A stretch of 64,000 bases of DNA from Acanthacorydalis orientalis (GCA_034766995.1 CM068316.1:28226106-28290105); one strand, 5' to 3'. Counted from the stretch's first letter, positions 26,526 to 39,267 are shown. Numbers and translations: made by a program. The notes: generated from the sequence alone by a model not told the origin.

Positions 26526-28456
26526 AATTATAAAATGTATTATAAAAATTAATTATGTATTCTTTCAATGAGTTGTTTTGTTGTATATAAAGCCATAACT
26601 AAAAATGCCGATGTCAAAACTTAATAATTGTCAAAAAAATACAGCTATTAGTTTGACATCTGTGAAATATAAATATTGCGTTCCTATTGGAAAACCCATT
26701 ATATACGAACAAACAGATAATTACTAATATAAGTATATGGTAGATTTTTTTTACTATAAAAATAAACATAAAATTATGCTTAGTTACATAATGAAGAAAT
26801 TACAAAATAAATTTAAAGTAACGTTTATTGTATGTAAGAATATGTTCCTAAATAAAAAAAAACACGATGTGAATATCATTTTTAGTAATGAAATGTGTTT
26901 AATAAATGAAATTAATTGACATTTTATACCTTTCAACAATAATTTACTTATAACAATAACACTTAAAATGCGTCAATATTCGTAAATAATTTAATAAACT
27001 ATATATGAAAATAAAATAATAATTGAAATGTTCTTTACTTTATTTTTAATAAATGTATTCAAATCTGTCTTCTTATAATTACCATCTTAATTAAAATTTT
27101 CATTTACACAAGATTGTCCCATAATACGACACAAAGATTAACAGAGTTGATTTGTAACAACCGACAACCAACATGGAACTCATGTTTAAATTTGAATAAT
27201 AATTTAAGTTAAAATTGAAATACTTATAACATTGAGTAGTTACTTACAGTTAATTTAATTTATTAGATAAGAAATGGTTATAAAAATGATTATTCTCTAC
27301 TTTATTGCTTTTGAATTAAAATTTATTTCAAACAATTTATACATTTAATTCGAAATGTAGAATTTTATCATCTACTATTGTTATAAAATAAGATACTTTC
27401 TTGGATGATAAAATATATAATAATTTGTTTAAAATTAATTAGAAATACTACATTAATTTCTATTAATATCTGATGTAATCTTATTAACTTTTTACTTAAT
27501 TGCCTTGAAAAGCAATTAATCATTCTCTATAATATCATTGTTTTCTTCGTTGAAAACTTTAATCAATAGATTATGACGTGAAATTTATCACAATTAAAAA
27601 CGTTATTTTTAAATAACCTTTTGATACTGGATTTTATGTAGTAAGCAGGATATTTATTATTGTCTTGAGCATTCAAAAAACAAAATGAATTTATTATGAA
27701 CATAACAAAAATTTATATCTCTTTTAGTTAGTCGCTTTAATTTAACTGTATGTTTTGTTCAAAGTATCAGTTTGTACGACTTATTTGTTTTTTAACTTTT
27801 TTATAAAAAATATTATCCAAAAAATCGAATACAAATCTCTCTAATATCATACAATTAAATAATGAATTAAATTAATATCTGATCATAAATAATTGTTTAA
27901 AGCCAAATATACTTTAAAATCTTAAAATAATAGTTAATTTTATAAATTTAATATTTATGTTCTCACAATTTTTAAAACATAAAATCAATGAATTTATATT
28001 TTTTTAAGAAAGTATTTGTATTATATCTGAGAATTGTTTACAAATGGAGGGGGCATTATTAAATGTTTACAATAAAACGAAATTAGCTTTATTGAAAAAG
28101 ATTCTATGAAATTAAATTGCTAGCAGGTATCAGTACGAATTTCCAACGGAATTCATAAGGGTGATATTGTACATAAAACAATATTTTGCTTCTAACTAAA
28201 TTATATCGATAACGGAAAATAAATATATATATATAGTTTGTTTTAAAATGAAAGAAGCCAGAAAAAACTAATATAAAAAAAATAATTATATGTCTTATTT
28301 ACTTTTAATTATTGAAAAATACACACCAACTCTCATGAGAAATATTATTTTCTGTTGTGTTTATAGATGTTCTGTGTAGTTTAGTTCTAGTTATTTGACT
28401 TTCTCATTCAAGCAAGCTTTAATGAAAATTTCATAAATGTAGAAACATCCATTTAA

Positions 28457-28460
<4 letters not shown>
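26526..28460. other. AT-rich noncoding DNA, nothing recognised
   Basis: Open frames here are short and composed of Ile, Lys, Asn and Phe, as expected for about 80% AT. No motif or repeat structure was seen. Confidence 0.6.
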
Positions 28461-28503
<43 letters not shown>

Positions 28504-28508
28504 TATAT
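28461..28508. repeat. (TA)n microsatellite
   Basis: A TA run followed by CATATATCAAAG. Confidence 0.95.
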
Positions 28509-28648
28509 ATCAAAGTATTTTGACTTTTTGTCCCGGGGGTCCTCTTCCTTTAGGATCAACTGAATGTTAACTTTATACCACCTATTTCGACCCGTGTGCT
28601 ATTGTCAGTTGGATTTTGTTAACTCAAGTCTTCAAAACCTTTCTATAG

Positions 28649-28760
28649 ATGGCAGACATCCCAAAACAGATTATATAAGAAGCAATTGAGTTAATCATAA
28701 GCAAAAAGAACTTCTCGAAAGCTACTCAGAGGTATAAAACAACACAATTATAGTTTCACT
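28649..28760 (+). pseudogene. Possible psq/CENP-B-type HTH remnant
   Basis: An ATG at 28649 opens MADIPKQII, a stop, then EAIELIISKKNFSKATQRYK and TTQL before further stops. The pattern of an AIE helix, a short basic gap, S..KA and a Y-K-(I/T)P-type turn resembles the N-terminal HTH of psq or jerky/Tigger-type transposases. It is short, and no terminal repeats are visible. Chance resemblance is possible. Confidence 0.3.
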
Positions 28761-29090
28761 GAGTAGTCTTATTTTTTATTCAGTATTTTAACAAAACAGT
28801 CACTTAATTCGAGCTAGATGATACTGAGTTTGCTTATATATCATACTTAATACTTAGTTTTAATTTTTTTTCGTAATAGATTTTTATTTTAATTTAATTA
28901 GAACTGTCATAATTATTAATACTCATAAAATGTTCCGTACTAAATTCGGAATAAAATATTGACCAAGAAGTATCTAGTTTTTAAAAAAAATGGTTTCATA
29001 TTCTACTTGTTTTACAAAACCTGACAAATTTCCCTATTGTATTCAGTACAAAATAATGACATCATATATTCACAAATTATATCTTTACAC

Positions 29091-29120
29091 ACACACACAA
29101 ATATATATATATATATATAT
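29091..29120. repeat. (CA)n/(TA)n microsatellite at LINE 3' end
   Basis: ACACACAC then a TA run directly abuts the minus-strand LINE fragment, on its 3' side. Confidence 0.9.
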
Positions 29121-29750
29121 CAGCAGTAGCAGCAGCCTTTGACAATGCACTGCTGGATGAAGGCTTCTTCCATGATTTTCGATTTTATATGATTGAATGC
29201 CTCTGTTTTCTACTGATATAAAAAAATTAATTTCCATATCTCACCTCTTCATTGGTCTTTTTATATTCCTTGGTTCCCAGTTAATTATGTTTTGTTGTCC
29301 ATCGGTTGTCTTCTCTTCTTGCAATTACCCCGCCTATTTCTATTTCAGACTCTTTACTCTTCTTATTAATGACTCCTGTCTATTTTCGTATACATTATAT
29401 TCTTTTTCTATCACTTCTTGTTATTCCTAGCGTGCATCTTTCCACACTTCTCTGTGTTCTTGGAGTCTGAAAAATTTTAGCGTTAAACACTCATGTTTCG
29501 CTGTCGTAGATAAGGACTGGAAGTATACATTGATTAATTTTGTTTTAATTGCCTTATCTTACCAGTTCATTGGTTTCTTTTTGTTCTTTTTATATTCTTT
29601 GGTTCCCAGTTAAATTTTTTTCTTCATATAAAGTATGATTGTTGAATTAAATAACGAGGTGTTTCATTCAAATGAGCTCCATTCCATTTTTATTTCCCTG
29701 TTTACTTTTCCAATGAATGATCCATCTTTATTGATAAGCTAGTCTAGATA
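29121..29750 (-). mobile_element. RTE-like non-LTR retrotransposon, 3' fragment
   Basis: The minus strand carries, in order and with frame breaks, LINKDGSFIGKVNREIKM-like sequence near 29740-29680, then ARLGITRSDRKR and NRQESLIRRVKSLKK-like sequence near 29440-29400, then NWEPRNIKRPMKRWDMEI-like sequence near 29260. It ends with GRSLHPAVHCQ/EEAFIQQ just before the tail. These are landmarks of the conserved C-terminal region of endonuclease-reverse transcriptases of the RTE type common in insects. The reverse-transcriptase core is missing (5' truncation). The 3' end runs into TGCTGATATATATA, consistent with the simple-repeat tails of RTE elements. Confidence 0.72.
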
Positions 29751-29987
29751 GACATACTTCGTAAATGGGATATTCGTACACATCATAAAATGTTTGGGAT
29801 AATGACTCCCCGCGCTGATCCCATTTGCGTGTTAGCGAGTACTTCTTTATTTCGGCAGGGAATAGTTTCCAACTTTTCTCTGCAAGGTTAAACCTACTGA
29901 TATTCAATGAATAACATAGTACATCTCCTTGGAATTCCATTCGCACCTTCGCGCCACTTTGAGGCAATGAAGTAGGAATTTAGGGAA

Positions 29988-29990
<3 letters not shown>

Positions 29991-30035
<45 letters not shown>

Positions 30036-30108
30036 TATATATATATATATATATATTATATACATGTATATACATATATATATATATACATATATATTTA
30101 TATTTACT
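29991..30108. repeat. (TA)n with ATTATA and CATGTA interruptions
   Basis: A compound TA tract. Predicted frames crossing it on either strand are not genes. Confidence 0.93.
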
Positions 30109-31514
30109 TGTACCATCTACGATTCTAGTATGTTGATCGCATATCATTTAATACAATATTATATAATAACATCATATATAACAGGGATGACGGATCTGTT
30201 TTTTCAAGTGTGTCAAAGAATATGCCCAGTTTATAATAAAAAAATTTCACTTGTCAGATAAATAATACAAAAATTATAATCAAAAATTGAAATATGTTTT
30301 TACACAGTTGTGTTTATTGTAAATATACTAAAAATATTAGGTACCATATGTTTTTTTTAATTTACAGCTCAGTGAAATTTTTATTGTTGTTTATCTGATG
30401 CCAATTGACTAATTTGCTATTTGTAGTTGGAAACTTTTAATCCTACACATGCTGCAGTTAAACACTGACCAACCGATTTCTCACGTGATTTTTGATAAAA
30501 AATCATCCACAAAAGTAATTGTTCGCAAATATACGTTGACCCAAACATTGTCAAAATAGCGGTTGATAATTTTTTCATTGACTTAAGTGTGTCGGGAACT
30601 GACTTCCATTCGCTTCAAATTACACTCTCCAATAATGTCACGTCACCGCACTATCAATATTTTCAATATTTCGAAAAATGGTTTTTACATTTAAATTTAG
30701 TTGCACAAATTTATTTTCCAATACGAAACTATTTTAAAATTCCACTAACTTCGTTTCCAAGTCTTCTAGCTTGATCTAATTGAATAATGATAATTGAAGG
30801 TGTTCATATTTTATTTAATGTGATAAAGTTTTAAACTGCAAGGTGTTAACTATTTAGTCAAGATCTAAAAATTTCTAAAAAATATTTTTTCGTGTCCAAT
30901 TATTGTGGAATACTTATTATTAAGTTTAGATATAATTTCTTTATCGTTTTTAAAATTATACGGTGTTCATAAATGCTTCTTTAAAGATGGAAAATATTTT
31001 AATTTTTCACTCTTGACATCTTTTGAAAATATGTCAAGTTTCATTCTAAATGCTCTGATATGATCATGCAGTGCTGAAATTATTCGACCACGGCCCTAAA
31101 GTTTCTTATGTAATTTTTGAAATGTTTTTCAAAATCAGAAATGAACAAGTCGTTCAACGAATCCAAATTTTGAAGTCTATAATAATTTTGATAGTCTATA
31201 ATAATAATTTTGAAGTCGATAATTTTTATTATTTTCTTCTAAAAATCATTTTATTTCATCCGGCAGACTTACTAAATGCATCAGAACTTGATCACGACTC
31301 ATTCATCGAACATTATTATACATAAGTAATCCAGAGTACTGAGAATTAATGTCATCTAATAATTGTGAAAACTCCCGTTTATTAAGAGTTCTATTATTAT
31401 TAACGATGACACGAAAAATTATATTTTGATATCATAACAAATACAATGAAATGTGTCATTTTATAAAACAACTACGTAGTAATATAACTGCGAAAGTGAT
31501 TACATAGACATACT

Positions 31515-31518
<4 letters not shown>
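30109..31518. other. AT-rich noncoding DNA with one dispersed repeat
   Basis: The open frame at 31071-31325 has 84 codons but no family resemblance that I can see. The end of this stretch, around 31424-31502, is repeated at 59649-59735. Confidence 0.5.
31424..31502 (+). repeat. Dispersed repeat, copy 1 (pairs with 59649-59735)
   Basis: The two copies share ATCATAACAA, then CAATGAAATGTG, then TTATAAAACAACTAC, then AATATAACKGC and TGATTA. Weaker similarity (TTAACGRYGACAC) extends about 25-50 bp upstream. The family is unknown. Confidence 0.8.

Positions 31519-31562
<44 letters not shown>
31519..31562. repeat. (TA)n microsatellite
   Basis: A pure TA run ending immediately before a GC-rich block. 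Confidence 0.95.
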
Positions 31563-31563
<1 letters not shown>

Positions 31564-31681
31564 CAATACTGAGCGAACGTGCGATACAAGCGAAGAGAGT
31601 CGAGGATGCGGGTGAGCGGGGGCGGAGCCCCTGCGGTGGTTAGAGAGCGTAGCGAGTAGAAGACAGAGCTCCCTGGTATTA
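31563..31681 (+). mobile_element. GC-rich block, possible Helitron 3' terminus
   Basis: About 120 bp of strongly GC-richer DNA contains the hairpin GGGGC-GGA-GCCCC and AGAGAGCGTAGCGAGTAGAA, and ends GCTCCCTGG followed by T. A matching end (GCGTAGAGAGCAGACGGAAG) occurs on the minus strand near 47053-47100. CTRR followed by T, with an upstream GC-rich hairpin, is the Helitron 3' signature, but the hairpin lies farther from the end than usual. The assignment is tentative. Confidence 0.4.
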
Positions 31682-31734
31682 AAAAATGTAATTTGTTAAC
31701 GATCTTATTTAACTTGAGTGTATTATAACATTAA

Positions 31735-32381
31735 CCCTTTAAAGCTGGAAGTAGCTCTAGGAATCCATTGATGTTTTCCAAAGAAACTATGGTCTCAGAG
31801 CGCTATCTTTTGGATGACATATTAAAATGTCTCTAATCTCTTTCTAATGAAACTAAGTTTATAACTATTTTTTTCATTAAAAAAAATACGGTCTGAAAAT
31901 TAGAAAAAACGCTGTTTTTTCATTTGAAAGCCTATAAAAATTGTGAACTTGAGAATTGGGTTAAATAATTTTTTTTAAGAAATTTCATTGGAAAAAAGCA
32001 TATAAAAAAGTTCAAGACTATATTCAAGTACAAGATGTGAACGATATGAAACGATTTTGTACATACTTGGTTTTTCAAAATTTTTCACACTAAATACTAA
32101 TGTCATTCCTGCAAATTTTCAATTCTAATCAATTTTTCTGCTTTCAATTATGTTTTGTTACCAAGAGATTTTTGGTTTCCCTGAATACTATCAACGATTT
32201 TTCATGATATATCAGATAGATCTGAAATTTCTTGTGACTAATCAAAATTAACATATTTTTTCTTGTAACCGACAAATTTGCAATTTTTATTTTGTTTACG
32301 ATAAAAGAATGTCTAATTAATTAAAAAATATTTTTTGTCAAAATTTTTTAACACCTATTCCCTCTTCCTGGCTCGAAAAGT
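31735..32381. mobile_element. piggyBac-like MITE, TTAA-flanked
   Basis: The 647-bp block is bounded by TTAA on both sides (31731-34 and 32382-85). Imperfect inverted ends read CCCTTTAAAGCTGGAAG on the left and ACTTTTCGAGCCAGGAAG on the right, read inward. TTAA targets with short C-rich termini are diagnostic of piggyBac-type transposition. No transposase frame is present. Confidence 0.7.
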
Positions 32382-32647
32382 TTAATTGAAATATACCCAA
32401 ATAAAAGTATGTCAAAAGAACCATTAATACATTATGTAATATACTTTATATTCCACATAGGTATATTCTTGTAAAAGTATTTGAAGAAAATTCACTATAT
32501 ATTTTACAAAACATATTGAGATTATAAAAAATAAATTGTTAATAAAACGAGTTACATTTGTATTTGAAATTTTTATTTTTAAAAAAAACTTCTATTTTAA
32601 TAGAATAAAAAAATAATACAGATAATAAACAATAATGACGAAATAAA

Positions 32648-32680
32648 AAAAATATTTCCTTTTTAAAAGGAAATATTTTT
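32648..32680. repeat. Perfect 16-bp inverted repeat with 1-nt loop
   Basis: AAAAATATTTCCTTTT, one T, then AAAAGGAAATATTTTT. The two arms are exact reverse complements. Confidence 0.93.
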
Positions 32681-32913
32681 CTATATATCCATGTTTTATA
32701 AAAAAAGTGAGATGTAAATTTCTAAAACATTATTTGAATATAAAATAGAGTACTGTGCATATTGTTTATTTTTAGATACTGAAACACGGTACAAAAATAT
32801 TTTTTAATATAGGGGAGCATATAACATGTATACTCGCTTAAACACAAAAAGTAAAATAATTGCTTGATGAATATAATATTGATTTTTTTGTTACATTAAA
32901 AAGTAACATTATA

Positions 32914-32918
<5 letters not shown>

Positions 32919-32963
<45 letters not shown>
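32919..32963. repeat. (TA)n microsatellite
   Basis: A pure TA run. Confidence 0.95.
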
Positions 32964-32967
<4 letters not shown>

Positions 32968-33609
32968 GTTTGTATAAAGGAAAATCAAAATACAATTAAA
33001 CCTTCAAAGAAAAAAATATATATTACAATTTCTTTCGAAGGAAACTGGATTGAAAATATACCTGCTGCGTTCAATTTGTGCTGACAGCATTTCAGAAATT
33101 TAATTTTATACCGTTTTTATCGCATTTTATATTTTGCGTTGATTTCAGTATAAACATGGATAGTACAAAAATTTACAAAGAAATAAAACAAACTTTTAAT
33201 GATTCTTCTCAAAGTTTCTTTTTTAAATTTAAAAGCTCCATTTGATACTCGTTTTTCTCTCTCTGTTGAATATTAACTTGGAATTGAAATTTCTGCATAA
33301 AAGCGTTATCTATGAAAACAGTAACCAGTCATATAAATATCAATCTGGAATAAATAAATGTTAAGAATAAGTATATGCAATCGTACAACGAAAATATTTT
33401 TTATTTATTTGATATTTGCAGTCGACAGTATGTAATAATATTTAAAAGAAGTTATTTGTCGTATTACATGTAAAACTTTTTTAATTTATGTATTAATTTA
33501 ATCAAAATTGAAATCTTATTTACTTTCTCAATATTTTCACTTAGTAACGGCATTTCATTTATTTTTTCTTAAAAATGATCATTTTTCTATTAAAACGTTT
33601 AATAATGTA

Positions 33610-33612
<3 letters not shown>

Positions 33613-33676
<64 letters not shown>
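33613..33676. repeat. (TA)n microsatellite
   Basis: A TA run with one ACAT interruption. Confidence 0.95.
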
Positions 33677-33681
<5 letters not shown>

Positions 33682-34181
33682 TTTACATATTAAAATTCTG
33701 TTAAATGATTATAAAAGGGGATCAACGTGGTCAATTACCTACATGTCGACTCACGACAAGGGTCTAACCTTTAAAAGCCACATGTTGAATGTGTTTATTG
33801 AAGCGTAATAGAGTTTTGTACATTGTATCTTCCTTGAATAAGATGTTAAATTGTCTTCTTGCTATAAAATTACACCTTAAATTCATTCAAATCATTATAA
33901 TGTACACAAGTATATATGGGGTTAAAATTCGTTAAACAAAAATTATTTGCTGGTGGTGAAAATGGAAAATTCATTTAAAGTATTGCGCTATTCAAGAAAA
34001 AAAAAACAGTTTGGGATGAAAGTTGAATTTGATATACACATACATACATACATTTTCGTGTATCAATGTAAGTTTATAAACATTTTCTAACCTAAAACAA
34101 GTAAAACTGAGGTAATATTAACTGCAATACCATCATGGTTTACCACTATACCGATGATTTACACTGTAATTAAAACTAATA

Positions 34182-34183
<2 letters not shown>

Positions 34184-34234
<51 letters not shown>
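34184..34234. repeat. (TA)n tail of LINE fragment
   Basis: The TA run follows TGATGA at the 3' side of the minus-strand retroelement. This suggests it grew from the element's simple-repeat tail. Confidence 0.93.
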
Positions 34235-34236
<2 letters not shown>

Positions 34237-35520
34237 TCAACTTCTCATAATCCATTGCTGGATAAAGGCCTCTTCTATGATTTTCCATTTTGTACGGTTG
34301 AATGCCTCTTTTTTCTACTGGTTTCTAATAAAATTTTTATTTTTTTTATCCCATCAGTTCATTGGTCTCTTTTTTGTTCTTTTTATATTCTTTGGTTTTC
34401 AGTTAATTTTTTTTCTTCAAACCGAGTGGGTTTGTTGATTTAAATATCGAGGTGTTTCATCCAAATGTGCTCCAACCCATTTTTATTCTCCTGTTTACTT
34501 CTTCAATGAATGATCTACGTTTGTTGATAAGCTGGCCAAAATAGACATACTTCATAACTTTTTCTATTTGTGTTCCATTTATTTCAATTTTCTTCGAGCA
34601 AACAAAAGCATTGAACAACACTTTTGTTCTTGCATAGTTCATATTTAGCAAATTTTTGATTGATATCATCTAATTCTTCTATTCTCTTTTATAACTCTTC
34701 CGAAGTATTTGCGAAGATAATGATAGCATCAGCAAACCTGAGATGACTTTATTTTTTGTCTTTTATTTTGATCCCTTCGTCCTCCCAGTCGAGCGATTTT
34801 AATACTTCTTCTAAGGCTGTAGTAAATAATTTCGGAAAAATTGCATCTCCCTGCCTTAAACGTTTTTTGATTTTATTTTTTTTTCTGTTTCTTCCTGTAG
34901 CTTTGCTGTCAAGGTTGCATTCTTGTAGACGTTATCTAGCAATTCGATGTATGTGTCCTCTATGCCCTGGTTCTGTAATGTAGATATGACCGATGATGTG
35001 GTAATAGTCAAAATGCCTTGCCGATTGCCGAGTCGAATGCCTTTTTATAGTCTATAAATCAAACACATACTGGTATTTGGTATTCATTTGACCAGCTAAT
35101 TACTTCCCTCGTTTCCTGAATGTGATCCATTGTACTAAATACGCTTCGTACGTAGAAGAGTACGCTCGTACGCTTCTATTGTATAGAAGAATTACGGTGG
35201 CTTTGTTCCATTTATCTGGAATAGTTTTTTTACTATACACAATGTGAATATGTCGACGAGAACTTTTTCATTTTTTTGCTCCTACCAGCTTGAAGATTTC
35301 TACTATTAATCCATCATTCCCTGATGCTCTTCCATTTTTCATTTTCCTTATAGCATATGCGACCTCTTCGAGCAGTACTAGTGGGACACATTGGTTTGTA
35401 AGTTTTCTGTCTTTGTTTTCTTCATTACATGCACTTTTGTGTAGTTTAGTGTAGAATTCTTTTACGCTCTTGATGGTCGATGTTTTGTTACATATTCTAC
35501 TGCCATCTACTTATTTCAGA
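34235..35520 (-). mobile_element. RTE-like non-LTR retrotransposon, reverse-transcriptase fossil
   Basis: Ordered reverse-transcriptase motifs appear on the minus strand. Near 35440-35290 there is [14 protein letters not shown], then EEVAYAIRKMKNGRASGNDG. Near 35130-35030 there is FSTMDHIQETREVI, then FIDYKKAFDSAI (motif A). Near 34860-34690 there is FRQGDAIFPKLFTTALEEVL and LDWEDEGIKI, then HLRFADAIIIFANTSEE (motif C). At 34669-34457 there is an open run with KYVYFGQLINKRRSF and EVNRRIKMGWSTFG. At about 34265 EEAFIQQWI precedes the end. Motif C is FADA where FADD is expected, so a metal-binding Asp is lost. The segment between the RASGNDG region and FSTMDHI is deleted. Endonuclease sequence is absent. 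Confidence 0.85.
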
Positions 35521-35538
35521 CCAATTATATGCTATCCA

Positions 35539-35543
<5 letters not shown>

Positions 35544-35569
<26 letters not shown>

Positions 35570-35623
35570 CGTGTATATATATATATATGTATGTATATAT
35601 ATATATGTATATGTATATATCTA

Positions 35624-35682
<59 letters not shown>
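35544..35682. repeat. Compound (TA)n/(TATG)n tract
   Basis: About 140 bp of TA with GTGTAT, TGTATG and CTATATATG variants lies just upstream (5') of the LINE fragment. Confidence 0.95.
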
Positions 35683-35685
<3 letters not shown>

Positions 35686-37523
35686 TTAAGATATCTATTT
35701 TTTATTCAATTATTAACTTTTATTTAATTGTTAATTTTTTTACTAGCGTACAATTAACTTTACTGATTTCTCAAACATGTTTTGAAATTACCTGTACGTC
35801 ATACACATTAAATATATCAGTTATTGTTTTGTTTAAATATGATTTAAGAATTTGAGAGTTTTTATCGCAAAGCGAAAATTGTAGGACTATTATTGTGATG
35901 AAACTCTACAAAAAAGTGTTCCTTATAGACATGCTTTGTTTATTAAAAGTATAATGTTTAGTTTACCTTATAACGACGATCAGTGTCAGTAAAAATAAAG
36001 CGATATATATATATATATATATATAAAACATGTAATGAAATTTTAAACAACTTGTTGCTAAATGTCTGAACAATATTACATGAAAAGTAAACATGAATAA
36101 GGATAATTGTTGAAGGACGAAAACGATTACACAGCAAAACTCCAACAAGTAGTCATTGGAGAATTCCGTAACTGGTGTACAAGTAATTTGAATAAAACTA
36201 GTGCGTATTGGTACTGGGGATGATACCTGGGTCAGTCATTGAGCGCCCGAAACTAAACATCAAAGCATTCAGTGGCAATACTGTGAAAGTTGAACACGTT
36301 TCAAATTTAACACTCAACTAAATTCCAGCAAAATTAAAAGTACTATTCTTTGGAATGTAGAAAGAATTTTATTGATCGAATACTTGCTGTATATCATCTA
36401 TTTCGCATAGTTTATATAAAGATATGAAGCTATTGTTGAACGAACGTGAGGTCTTTGGCTTGTGGTATTCTACTTTTGCATAACAATTCACCGACTCGTA
36501 AATCGGGGTTGTACTCAATGACTACATATTCAGATAACTCATCGATCACGTTGTTCTACAGATTTATCATTTATTAACTACTTGTTTCCTAATCTAAAGA
36601 TATTATTAAAATAATAACAATTTGTCATTGGAGATGAACATAAAAGAACTGTTTACTATACTTCGATTGCAAAGATAAATAATAATTCTTTAAAGATAAA
36701 TAATAATTATTATTGTAATATTTACCGTAGTTTCAGAGACAAATAAATAATCCATGTACTAAAAAAATCTTTATGAAAACTAACTTAATACACTGATTTA
36801 CAATCTGATGTAACTTATGTTACTTTCATGGCGCAGAATCATAAAATGTAAAACAATCTTTACGAAACATAAATAATAATAGACATTCTACAATATATTC
36901 ACTTTTATATCAAAAAAAAGTATAAAAATCAATATTTTTGAAGTTCAAATAGTGTTGTACTTATTCTTCATACCTGGTACTGTAACATTCTTATCGATTT
37001 TTAACCATTGTCACTTGTTGAGTTGTTTTTCACTACCGGTTCCCTAATTTATAAACTACCTGAAAATAACTACAATAAATTTCAAAACCGGTCGAAACAA
37101 ACAGCTCAGATTATTCAAAATAAGATTCGAAGAGAATAATACATCCATTTTTAATACAGCTATTTTTATATCAAAATTCAAAAAGAGAATCTTTCGATTT
37201 TTCGATATTTAAGATATATTTGTACTAAAATTTAAAGAAATGTTTTTTTCAAAATTCTATTTTAAAAGTAATATACATTGTTTACTGTTATTATAGCATT
37301 AAAAGGATCAGAATATGAATAAAGAACATTATTTTTGCCTATAAATTTTTTTGCATGTATTCATGTTTTTCATCAATTGGATTTCAGTGTTTATATATAC
37401 TGAATTATTATTTTTTTTTGCATCATATAAAATTAGAAAATGTTAACAAATTATCCTTTAGAGAATTTAATAAATTTTACATTCTATGTATCTACAAACC
37501 AATTATACGTACATATCAGTATA

Positions 37524-37563
<40 letters not shown>

Positions 37564-37740
37564 GTTATTAAAATAACAGTAAATTAATAAGAATGATAAT
37601 TAATAATAACTACGAGAGACATTTAATCAATAAGACATACACGGATATATGGAGTTGCTTTAAAATGATACGATATATATATATATATATATGTAGAGAG
37701 AGAGAGAGAAACAGAGAGAGTGTGATTCAGATTAGGTTTT

Positions 37741-37902
37741 CACAAGAAAGTATTAAAAAAATCAAAAAAAATTATGTTATTTTTATAGTATAGTTATTTA
37801 TTATAGTAAATTATAGTATTTTAGTTCAATTGTATTTTAGTATTGAATTGAACTAAAACACTAAATAAAAAATAACATGATTTTTTTAATACTTTCGTGT
37901 GG
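37741..37902. repeat. Foldback (imperfect inverted repeat)
   Basis: CACAAGAAAGTATTAAAAAA at the left end faces CACACGAAAGTATTAAAAAA (right end, opposite strand). ATGTTATTTTT also pairs. Near the centre, TTTTAGTTCAATT pairs with AATTGAACTAAAA. One arm carries a small insertion (AAAAAAATT). No coding content was seen, and it may be a small MITE. Confidence 0.8.
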
Positions 37903-37920
37903 AAGCGTAAATTGAATTAA

Positions 37921-38031
<111 letters not shown>

Positions 38032-39267
38032 ATATTTTATCAATTATGAAATTATACATTTTTAAATTTATTTTTTATAGTTTCTAATAGTATTTTTAAT
38101 CAAATGTTAAGTTCAAAATAATATAATTATTATATTCAGGTTGAACAAAAAATATTTTTAAAAGTATTATTGATCATTTACGAAAAAGGCTTGCAACATA
38201 GAAAAAACTATGATATTTTTGACAGGGTAACTGTTATTGACATTTTTAGATTTACTTAAAAATTACAGAGTATCAGAATGTTGTACTACATTTTCTATAT
38301 AGTTATTATATAAAAATTAACGTTTTATTTTTATAATTATTTTCTTATGAAAATGTCTACTGTGATGTAAATACTTTGGACCCTTGCATTTTACTGTGAG
38401 TGATTGCAAAATGTATTTTCTTTTTTCTGATGATAACACATGCTTTATTTGTAAACATACTTTTGCACTACATCCACTAAATAAATAAAATTGATTTATT
38501 TAATCGTTTTCCAACGTTTTAGAAGTATGAGTATACTTTTATCCTAAGAAACGATACAGTCATTGTTAATGAATGAGGCACGTTTTTAGAGTTTGTAAAA
38601 ATGTAAAGTTTTTCCATTGATACTGTTTTGTAATGATTGGAATTAATGATAAATTGATGAAATTATTGATGAATAAATTGATGAAAATATAACAGAAGAA
38701 TATCAACTATTAATAAGAACGTTCCTGTTTAACTCTCGTTTTTTGTTAGTTTTCGGTCTGACATAATCAAAATTTGCGAGTTGGCATTGCTATAATAAAA
38801 TATAACACCCTAAGATTAGTGTGGTTAAAACTACATGTTTTTTTTTTTAAATTGCTTGCATTGATTGATCAAATTTCTGTTAATATTTGCATTCGTTCAA
38901 TCCAGTGTCATTATTTCATTTACAAATACTAGCTCATAATGGATTACTTCTTTACAGTCCCATTATAGACAAAATAATACCTTCTATTGATAGAAAACTA
39001 ATTTTAACTCCCGAAATTTTAGTATATAATTACCAATTCACTCCTACTTTAAAATATTGAATTCAATATATTTTTTTATTTTCAGCAATAAACTGATTAA
39101 AAATAGGAACATTGTTCAATCACCTAAGTAAATAATTTAATACAAAAACTGAATTCATATCAGCCAGGAGATGTAGTATTCAGACATAGAGTTTTTTAAA
39201 TTGTATTCATGCTTTAAATATGCCGAAATATCGTAGAATAACAGACTTTGAATCTCTTTAGTATAAA

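Larger units (their letters stand above)
32382..34183. other. AT-rich noncoding DNA, microsatellites and a perfect hairpin
   Basis: No gene recognised. It contains TA runs at 32919-32963 and 33613-33676 and the palindrome at 32648-32680. Confidence 0.55.

Noticed and set aside
36140..36560. Less AT-rich stretch that might encode part of a retroelement
   Set aside because: I tried frames on both strands and found no ordered motifs. The resemblance to any family was too weak to claim.
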